Notes under the pieces: generated by a model
Told to the model about the DNA's origin: nothing
What the model saw: the letters and a program-made list of their open reading frames with translations, nothing else
The model's database searches: none
Translations under genes and position numbers: made by a program
Part shown: positions 4,865-10,684 of the stretch, piece by piece
Layout: each line of letters begins with the position of its first letter
How positions within the stretch are numbered: position 1 is the stretch's first letter
Assembly: GCA_038230775.1 (NCBI GenBank)
Contig: JBBRMQ010000146.1
Coordinates: 1-10,684, forward strand
DNA length: 10,684 nt
DNA from: JBBRMQ01 sp038230775
GTDB lineage: Bacteria; Acidobacteriota; Thermoanaerobaculia; Gp7-AA8
Direction of reading: 5' to 3'

Positions 4865-7795
4865 TTACCGATGGGCTGCTGCTCCAGCCGCAGGGAGCGT
4901 GATCGTCTTTCGAGACATCGAGAGCACGTCTGCCACTGACACCACCAGAAAGGTTCGGTGCGCCCTCAGCTGCTCGTGATTCTCGCCGACGACGATGCCG
5001 ACGACGAGGCCTCGATCGTCGACAACGGGCGCACCCAGAATCTCATCGACAGCAACGGGGCCTCCCTCTTCTTGCAGCCTGTCCGTTGCAAGCTCTCGGG
5101 CCGTCATTCTCGCGTCCTCGCACTGTCCGTGAACCACACGGCATGCCACGATGAACAGACGTTGCCCCATCGCGCTCGCGCCGACGGCGAACGCCGGAAC
5201 CGTTGTGGGTGCGGCCGTTGGGAACAACAGCACGCGCGTGAGCTTGTACGGATCGGCTGGGATTTCAATTGCGTTCGTGAGAGGACGCCCCTGCGCCACC
5301 CACTGCAGCAGGCTCGCCGGCGGGTCGTACTCGGGATTTCGAGGGAAGTGGTGCTCCGTAGCCGAAACGCCCCATTGATGGCCGCTCGCGGTCACGAAGA
5401 AAACGATCGGATGCTCCGTCCAGTCATCCCATCGCGCTTCACTGCGAACAATGGATGTCGTGGCTGCTGGCGCGGCGGGGCGCGCACTCATCGGAACGGA
5501 ACCTTCAAGCGCCCAGTTGCGGACCGCCGGATCACCGTTCCATTCGAGAAGCGGATTCACGAAAATGCGCCGCGCCGTCGCTCGATCCTGCGCTTCCCAT
5601 GCGAACGCGGCGAAACGCCCCAGATTAATGGCGGAGCGCGGGAATCGCGTTTGAAAATCTTCGAAGCCTTTCTTCAGCCGCGCCCAATCGAAGTGCGGAT
5701 TGCCGATACCGTTCTCGGATGCACCCCACACTGCCACGTCAACCTTCATATACACGGCGTCGCCCATCTCGGATCGCGTAGCATCCGCCGCTTCACGGGC
5801 GAACCGTTCGACCTCCCCGGCGCTCCCGCCCCATTGCGGCAGCAGATACACGGATGCCTCGGCGAACGCGTGCCAGTAGCCGGGAGCCTGCTGTGCAATT
5901 TCCCGCAGCGGCGAGCTCCATCCGCCAAGTTTGCCGACATCGATCATGAGATCGAGGCACATCAAGTCGCACTTGTGCTCGGCGTGGAGGGCCGCGAGCT
6001 GCGCGGCGGATTTCTCGCGGAGTCGGTCGTATTCACGCGCACCTCCCGGCGTGACTGTGTTGTTGTATCCGGTTCCTCTCGCCTGCCACGCACGGGCGAG
6101 ATCGTAGGTCGCCGTTGCTGTGCGACTCACCGCGCTGCCGGCGGTCGCACGCCATTCGTCAAGTCGCGCGCGGACGCCAGCGTCGCCCATTCCGGCAAAA
6201 GGCTCGCCGTTCAAGTCTCGAAAGGCGGCGCGAAACCACCACAGCTTCCATGCTCCTGACGGGAAATGCGCTCGCGATAGAACCAGCTGCTGTTCGAGTT
6301 GATCGAGCTCTCGATACTTGCGATCGGCAAGCATCTGCGCCACCTGTTTCGAGAAGGCCTCATGTTCGCGGATCATGGCGTCGACGATCGGCGTTCCGGC
6401 GGCGGGTTTCACGGGCGCAGCCGCAGAGGGTTGCGGCGCAATCTGTAAAGGGATAGCGCCTTGTTCTCGCCGCATCGGTGCACCCGGCGACGTTGTTGCG
6501 GACGGCGAGACAGCCGCGTTGCTCGCCTGGGGCTGACATTCCGTCACGGACCACTGCGTATTCGTAGCCTCCGCTATGAAGCCGTGGCGCGTGACCGTTG
6601 CATCGCCAATTTTGGCGATCGGTTCGTTCGCGTACCCGGTGAGCCACTTCGTCTCACTGCGCGCGGTCGCCTTTTCCGCACCGCACGACCGGTCCGATTC
6701 GATGCGGGTCGCGGTCGTCTGCAGCGCTTTCGACCAGCTGAACACAATCGCGCCGTCTGTTGTCGTCCCCACCGCGACCCGCGGGTTGTCCGCATCGACT
6801 TCGCCGAACATCCGGGCATCCCACAACGTTCCGAGCTTATCGACCACAAAGAGAATCGCTCGAGTGCCCGCGGCAGCGATCGCTACGCGGTCACCCGAGC
6901 TGTGTGCCATTGAGCGCGCGATCGTGCTCGGCCCAGCGGTGATGACTTTCTGCCAGCCCAAGGTTCCGCTCGACGTCAACAGCGCGCAAACGATCACGCA
7001 CGTGCGCGGAGTGCACGCGTTGCCTGCCAGAACGAACTGACCGCCCGACAGCCGGACCGCATCCACGTATTGGAAGGACGCGTCTGGAAAACCGCTCTGG
7101 ATCGCCCACGCGAGGTCGCCGTGCGCATCCAGCATCACCGCGGTGCCGAATGCGCCGAGAGATCCAACGACTAGCGCCCCGCCTTTTTCGGAGGGGACGA
7201 TTGCTCGCGTGCGACAACTTCCCGAGTATGAATACCTCGTTTGCCACGCCAGATTGCCTTGCGCGTCGAGATGCGCGACATCGGTCTGACCTTCGCCCTC
7301 TTCCGCCGCGACGAAAATCGATCCGTCTTCGGCTCCTGCGACGCCGGCCAGCCGCAGGTCCTGCGGCGCTGTGATCCGGCGCGCCCATTCCACTTCGCCT
7401 GACCGTCGCATCTTCGCTACATCGACGAGGCCACTTTGATTCGGGGGACCTCCCGCAAGCGCGAGCGAAGATCCCGCGCGCGCAATGCGGACCTCGCTCA
7501 ACAACATTTTTGTCGCGCGAACGATCCGGCCATTCGCATCGATCTCCAGCAACGTGTCACCCGTCGCCGCGATTGCATTCGACTCGAACGCGAAATGATC
7601 GATGTTCCCCGAGGTCTTCGCTGTCCAAGTCGCCGCCGAAGACGAAAAGGCGACGAGAAGAAGAAGGGTCGACACCAATGTGCGCATGGCGCATTTTGCT
7701 GCGACTCCGATGCCAGACGAGGTCGCTGTGATTGCCGAGAGTGTCGCCAACCTCTTTAGCGCAAGCCGGGCGCTCTCGCTCGAGAGGCGGTTCAT
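4865..7795 (-). CDS. Exported multidomain protein: beta-propeller-like repeats, DUF4034-like domain, degenerate trypsin-like domain
   Basis: A 976-residue open frame. A signal peptide (MRTLVSTLLLLVAFSSSAA) begins at residue 37, ATG 7687; ATG 7795 has an AAGGA ribosome binding site four bases away but would add 36 unusual residues. Residues 60-420 hold repeats of 44-51 residues closing in G-x-L-x-W (around 137, 184, 230, 281, 325), as in beta-propellers. Residues 421-468 are a Pro/Ala/Ser linker. Residues 470-765 look like DUF4034: FPSGAWKLWWF, LARAWQARGTGYN, YLLPQWGGSAGEVERFAREAA and ARRIF. Residues 795-960 resemble a trypsin-like protease, with GQRLFIVAC and GAPVVDDRGLVVGIVVG (921-937), but the position of the nucleophilic serine reads ILGAPV, so proteolysis is unlikely. 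Likely an envelope-located binding or scaffold protein; function unknown. It lies 89 bases downstream of the TIGR03118-type gene. Confidence 0.75.
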   Translation of the reverse strand: MNRLSSESARLALKRLATLSAITATSSGIGVAAKCAMRTLVSTLLLLVAFSSSAATWTAKTSGNIDHFAFESNAIAATGDTLLEIDANGRIVRATKMLLSEVRIARAGSSLALAGGPPNQSGLVDVAKMRRSGEVEWARRITAPQDLRLAGVAGAEDGSIFVAAEEGEGQTDVAHLDAQGNLAWQTRYSYSGSCRTRAIVPSEKGGALVVGSLGAFGTAVMLDAHGDLAWAIQSGFPDASFQYVDAVRLSGGQFVLAGNACTPRTCVIVCALLTSSGTLGWQKVITAGPSTIARSMAHSSGDRVAIAAAGTRAILFVVDKLGTLWDARMFGEVDADNPRVAVGTTTDGAIVFSWSKALQTTATRIESDRSCGAEKATARSETKWLTGYANEPIAKIGDATVTRHGFIAEATNTQWSVTECQPQASNAAVSPSATTSPGAPMRREQGAIPLQIAPQPSAAAPVKPAAGTPIVDAMIREHEAFSKQVAQMLADRKYRELDQLEQQLVLSRAHFPSGAWKLWWFRAAFRDLNGEPFAGMGDAGVRARLDEWRATAGSAVSRTATATYDLARAWQARGTGYNNTVTPGGAREYDRLREKSAAQLAALHAEHKCDLMCLDLMIDVGKLGGWSSPLREIAQQAPGYWHAFAEASVYLLPQWGGSAGEVERFAREAADATRSEMGDAVYMKVDVAVWGASENGIGNPHFDWARLKKGFEDFQTRFPRSAINLGRFAAFAWEAQDRATARRIFVNPLLEWNGDPAVRNWALEGSVPMSARPAAPAATTSIVRSEARWDDWTEHPIVFFVTASGHQWGVSATEHHFPRNPEYDPPASLLQWVAQGRPLTNAIEIPADPYKLTRVLLFPTAAPTTVPAFAVGASAMGQRLFIVACRVVHGQCEDARMTARELATDRLQEEGGPVAVDEILGAPVVDDRGLVVGIVVGENHEQLRAHRTFLVVSVADVLSMSRKTITLPAAGAAAHR

Positions 7796-7827
7796 CCTGT
7801 CCTTCTACCGGATGGGCGCCGGGTCGT

Positions 7828-7853
7828 CAGCATGCGCAGCCTGCGCTTCGCTG
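7828..7853 (-). terminator. Stem-loop between the two large exported-protein genes
   Basis: GCGCA (7834-7838) pairs with TGCGC (7842-7846) around a three-base loop, with outer CAGC (7828-7831) and GCTG (7850-7853) also pairing. It falls in the 89-base gap after the minus-strand TIGR03118-type gene. With no T-run it may attenuate rather than end transcription, or be a decay barrier. Confidence 0.3.
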
Positions 7854-7884
7854 GTTCGTCCCGCCGCACAACGTCACTCGCCGG

Positions 7885-10566
7885 CTACATTCGTCGCAAG
7901 ACTCCGATCGTCGCCAGCATCAAGCCGAGGGCCAGAAGGCCGAGCGGGCCGAGTGCGGGAATCGTGGCGCTGACCGCCGCGGACGAGAGCACGGTCGTGG
8001 TCGCACCTCCGGCATCGGTAATCGTGACGGTCACGGTGCGTGGGCCTACCGTCGTGTATTGATGCGTCCCGTTGACGACGAAGCCACCGCCGGACGGAGC
8101 AATCGTCCCTGCGGATGTCGGCGTCCCATCACCCCAGTCGATCGTCGCCGTGTAGTCCGAGGCGATGCCGGCCGGATCAGCGTCGGTGAAATTCGCAACC
8201 GCTCCGCTGAAGGGCCCGTTGATTGCCGCCGAGATGGCGACCGGCGTCCCGGTCAAGGGAACATCGGACACGATCGCGGTTCCGTTCGCGGTTCCGACCG
8301 TCCCGATACTCGTATCGGTGATCGTGACCACGACGGGAACGCCGGCGGGCGCGGTTTCCTCCGCATAGGTGTGCGTTCCCTGAACTCTGAAGCCGCCGCT
8401 GCCGGTGGCGGTGACCGTTCCGGCGCTGGTCGTGGAGTCGCCCCAGTTGATCGTGACGCTGTAGGTGCCGACTCCGTCGGAATCGGTGAAGCTCGCCACG
8501 TTTCCGCTGAAGGAGCTTCCCTCCGTCGAAACGATTGCCACGCCGGTTGCGTTGATCGTGGGAACCGCGGTCGCGGGAGCGAGTTTGCCGAAAAGGCCGT
8601 GCGTCTCGTTATTCGGTCCCGCGGTGAAATAGAGCGTGTTCGTGCTGCCACCGCCGACACCATTTCCGAACGTGATGGCCCACAAACCATCGATGACGAT
8701 CGGCTCGCCCAGGATGTCGGTGAGCGTTCCCAGAAACAGGCCGGTCGTTGAATTGAATGCGTTGATCCGGCCGTCGCCGAAATTGCCCACGAGGAGTGCG
8801 CCGGCATAAGGGCCGAAGCCGGCCGGAGCAATGGTCATCCCCCATGGATCGTTGAGCACGCCGCCAGTGATCAGGCGGCCGAGGAAGTTCCCGTTCGCGT
8901 CAAACCGATCGACGATCCCGTTGCTGGCTCCCGGGACTTCGTCGCCCGTGATGGGATCCGACGGGGCGTATGCGACGAAGAGCGTTCCACCGAGGTTCTG
9001 GATGTTGAACGGCTTGTACCCGGCCAGCAGAGCGGGATCGGTGAACGTTCCCGCCAGAGCGGTCAGAGCGAATGTCGTGTTGTGCACATCGATCGCACCG
9101 TTCGCGAAATCGGCGGCGTAGAGAAAATTGCTCACGCCGTTGTTGCCGATCGCCAGTCCTGTGTAGACACGTCCGGGGTGCGATGCCGCGACGATGGCCG
9201 CCGTACCTGCCCTCCAGGCGTCAATGTTCCCCGTTTGCGATGCGAACAGGAAACGCGCAGGACCGGTTCCGTTGCTGGTGATGACAAAGTCCGCAGAGCC
9301 GTTGAATACCGTTCCTGTCGGCAGGCCGCCGGGGATGTTCACGGTCAGCGCGTTCTTGTTGAATGGTGTCGCTGGAGTGTCGCCCCCATAGATCGTGGCC
9401 TGGGACGGCACGTTGTCCGCCACCCAGAACGGACTGGTGGCTGACAAGGCGATACCCCATGGGTTGACGAGGCTCGGATCCGTGATCAGCGCGACACCCG
9501 ACTGATCGCTCACGAGATTGGTCCTGACGAATCCGGCGACCGCGATCCGGCCGAAGAGTCCGTGCGTCTCGCCGTTGGGTCCGGCCGCGAAATACAACGA
9601 ATTGACGTCTCCCCCACCAACACCGTTTCCGAATGTAAGGCCCCACAGACCGTCGATAGAGATCGGAGTACCGGTGGTGTCGTTCAGCGTGCCGAGGAAT
9701 GCACCAGTGGTGGAATTGAACACGTTGATGCGGCCGTCGCCAAAGTAGCCGACGAGCAGAGCGCCACCGAACGGGCCGAAGGATGAAGGCGCGATCGTCA
9801 TTCCCCACGGATCGTTCAGCGTGCCGGCTGTAATCAAGCGACCAAGAAAGTTGCCGTTGCTGTCGAACCGATCTACGATCCCGTTGCCCGCTCCCGGGAC
9901 TTCGTCTCCCGTGATCGGATCGCGCGGCGCATAGGCCACAAAGAGCGTCCCGCCGAGGTTCTGGATGTTGAAAGGCTTGTACCCCGCCGGCAGAGCCGGA
10001 TCGGTGAATGTTCCCGCCAGAGCGGTCAGAGCGAACGTCGTGTTGTACACATCGATCGCACCGTTCGCGAAATCGGCGGCGTAGAGAAAATTGCTCACGC
10101 CGTTGTTGCCGATCGCCAGTCCTGTGTAGACATGTCCGGGTTGGGCTGCCGCAACCACGGCGGTCGTCCCAGCCCTCCAGGCGTCGATGTTCCCGGTTTG
10201 CGACGCGAAAATGAAACGCGCAGGACCGGTTCCGCCACTGGTGATGACGAAGTCCGATGAGCCGTTGAATACCGTCCCCGTGGGCAGCCCGCCGGGGATG
10301 GTCACCGTCAGCGCGTTCTTGTTGATCGCCGTCGCCGAAGTATCGCCCCCGTAGAGCGTGGCCGATGACGTTTGGTTGTCCGCTACCCAGAACGGACTGG
10401 TGGCTGACATGGCGATGCCCCACGGATTCACGAGGTTCGGGTCGGTGATCGCCGCGACGCCCGCCTGGTCGCTCACCAGGTTCGTCTTGATGTAACTGTT
10501 TGGCGCCGCATCTAAGGAAGCCGCCAAAAGTAGAGTGATCGCAGAGGAAACCAGGACACGTCGCAT
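7885..10566 (-). CDS. Exported tandem TIGR03118 protein with PKD-like domains and IPTL/PEP-CTERM-like tail
   Basis: An 893-residue secreted protein. The start is ATG 10566, behind GGAGGT three bases upstream. The signal peptide is MRRVLVSSAITLLLAASLDA. Residues 25-345 and 346-666 are two copies of a TIGR03118-type unit (LVNPWGIA, SATSPFWVADN, IPGGLPTGTVFNG, DAWRAGT, YTGLAIGNNG, LYAADFANGAIDV, DPWGMTIAP, GNFGDGRINAFN, THGLFG), probably six-bladed propeller-like. Residues about 675-770 and 775-865 are PKD-like beta-sandwiches (INWGDSTTSAGTV, IDWGDGTPTSAGTI). Residues 869-893 are a tail of IPALGPLG, a hydrophobic helix and RRM, matching the layout of IPTL/PEP-CTERM exosortase signals, though the usual SEWG is absent. 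It is predicted to be surface-anchored or processed by an exosortase-type enzyme. The molecular function of TIGR03118 is unknown. It heads the minus-strand group. Confidence 0.9.
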   Translation of the reverse strand: MRRVLVSSAITLLLAASLDAAPNSYIKTNLVSDQAGVAAITDPNLVNPWGIAMSATSPFWVADNQTSSATLYGGDTSATAINKNALTVTIPGGLPTGTVFNGSSDFVITSGGTGPARFIFASQTGNIDAWRAGTTAVVAAAQPGHVYTGLAIGNNGVSNFLYAADFANGAIDVYNTTFALTALAGTFTDPALPAGYKPFNIQNLGGTLFVAYAPRDPITGDEVPGAGNGIVDRFDSNGNFLGRLITAGTLNDPWGMTIAPSSFGPFGGALLVGYFGDGRINVFNSTTGAFLGTLNDTTGTPISIDGLWGLTFGNGVGGGDVNSLYFAAGPNGETHGLFGRIAVAGFVRTNLVSDQSGVALITDPSLVNPWGIALSATSPFWVADNVPSQATIYGGDTPATPFNKNALTVNIPGGLPTGTVFNGSADFVITSNGTGPARFLFASQTGNIDAWRAGTAAIVAASHPGRVYTGLAIGNNGVSNFLYAADFANGAIDVHNTTFALTALAGTFTDPALLAGYKPFNIQNLGGTLFVAYAPSDPITGDEVPGASNGIVDRFDANGNFLGRLITGGVLNDPWGMTIAPAGFGPYAGALLVGNFGDGRINAFNSTTGLFLGTLTDILGEPIVIDGLWAITFGNGVGGGSTNTLYFTAGPNNETHGLFGKLAPATAVPTINATGVAIVSTEGSSFSGNVASFTDSDGVGTYSVTINWGDSTTSAGTVTATGSGGFRVQGTHTYAEETAPAGVPVVVTITDTSIGTVGTANGTAIVSDVPLTGTPVAISAAINGPFSGAVANFTDADPAGIASDYTATIDWGDGTPTSAGTIAPSGGGFVVNGTHQYTTVGPRTVTVTITDAGGATTTVLSSAAVSATIPALGPLGLLALGLMLATIGVLRRM
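7888..7962 (-). other. C-terminal sorting/membrane tail (IPTL/PEP-CTERM-like)
   Basis: This encodes IPALGPLG, then a run of Leu/Ala/Gly/Met/Ile about 14 residues long, then LRRM. The Ile-Pro-x-Leu motif, one membrane helix and a short Arg cluster at the very C-terminus reproduce the three-part architecture of exosortase substrates. The motif is degenerate compared with IPTLSEWG. Confidence 0.6.
8569..9531 (-). repeat. TIGR03118 tandem repeat, copy 2
   Basis: 963-base second unit. Marker strings recur at exactly 963 bases: CTGGATGTTG at 8998 and 9961, and CCCAGAACGGACTGG at 9423 and 10386. No indel is seen between the two copies, so the 321-residue period is exact. Unit edges are set by protein similarity and are approximate. 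Confidence 0.85.
9532..10494 (-). repeat. TIGR03118 tandem repeat, copy 1
   Basis: First 963-base unit, N-terminal in the protein. Against copy 2, identity is about 97% in 10004-10138 (four differences seen in roughly 130 bases), but only about 77% in 9781-9900 and about 85% in 9901-10003, by hand comparison at offset 963. Confidence 0.85.
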
Positions 10567-10569
10567 CGG

Positions 10570-10575
10570 ACCTCC
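10570..10575 (-). promoter_or_regulatory. Ribosome binding site of the TIGR03118-type gene
   Basis: The minus strand reads GGAGGT, three bases before ATG 10566. It fixes the start, which also begins a complete signal peptide. Confidence 0.75.
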
Positions 10576-10589
10576 GGGAGTGGAACGCG

Positions 10590-10595
10590 ATCCTA
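10590..10595 (-). promoter_or_regulatory. Possible -10 element of the TIGR03118-type gene
   Basis: The minus strand reads TGTTAGGAT, with TAGGAT as a 4/6 match to TATAAT, about 24 bases before the start codon. No good -35 lies 16-18 bases upstream, so this is tentative. The remaining end of the window (10596-10684) shows no gene. Confidence 0.25.
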
Positions 10596-10684
10596 ACAGA
10601 CATCGTTCGGTGGATCGAGATTCATGGAGGTTCCATTGAAGCGCCGCCCGTTTACGGCGATAAAGCGTTGGGGCTTCTGTGTGA

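Noticed and set aside
4958..6259. 433-codon plus-strand open frame
   Set aside because: It is the antisense shadow of the 976-residue protein; its product is Arg/Ala/Gly-rich with no domain, while the minus frame has a signal peptide and recognisable domains.
7732..8751. 339-codon plus-strand open frame
   Set aside because: Antisense to the PKD-like part of the 893-residue protein; composition is Arg/Gly/Asp-rich, as expected for a high-GC shadow frame.
9221..10603. 460-codon minus-strand open frame in a second phase
   Set aside because: It lies inside the TIGR03118 gene one frame over. Its repeats (such as GNIHRSG and QHPEPRRDA) only mirror the DNA duplication, and it has no ribosome binding site or signal peptide.

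Overview
The window is a GC-rich bacterial fragment. Two features make Acidobacteriota, or a neighbouring soil phylum, the best guess: a tandem TIGR03118-type secreted protein with an IPTL/PEP-CTERM-like tail, and a broad accessory gene mix. This is an inference from gene content; there is no rRNA or marker gene here.

Left side, plus strand. Positions 30-149 hold a dense row of small perfect hairpins nested in a larger inverted repeat (REP/BIME-like). It abuts a headless and tailless remnant of a VOC/glyoxalase gene (about 162-332). Next comes a tightly packed three-gene unit: a PhzF-family isomerase/epimerase (416-1258), a RidA/YjgF-family protein (1239-1601, TTG start with a strong ribosome binding site inside the end of phzF), and a Glu/Leu/Phe/Val-type amino-acid dehydrogenase whose natural ATG at 1598 overlaps the ridA stop. 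The dehydrogenase is split by an apparent one-base frameshift near 1646-1655. The trio looks like an amino-acid conversion operon, in which a dehydrogenase that makes 2-imino acids sits beside an imine-clearing RidA protein. After it lie a 19-bp palindromic operator and a MarR-GNAT fusion gene (2727-3671). A tRNA-Glu(CUC) gene with encoded CCA (3761-3836) closes the plus-strand half.

Right side, minus strand, read from right to left. First is an 893-residue exported protein (7885-10566) made of two 321-residue TIGR03118 units, two PKD-like domains and a C-terminal membrane/sorting tail. Second is a 976-residue exported mosaic protein (4865-7795): a beta-propeller-like repeat region, a proline-rich linker, a DUF4034-like helical domain and a trypsin-like C-terminal domain without a recognisable catalytic serine. 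Third is a small signal-peptide protein with a 3D/MltA-type double-psi barrel (4020-4658). All three are predicted to leave the cytoplasm, so this half looks like a cell-surface locus, although nothing shows that they form one operon.

The points most worth a second look are the mosaic identity between the two TIGR03118 units, the frameshifted dehydrogenase, the pseudoprotease fusion, the MarR operator and the hairpin cluster. I see no CRISPR array, phage, transposase or restriction system.
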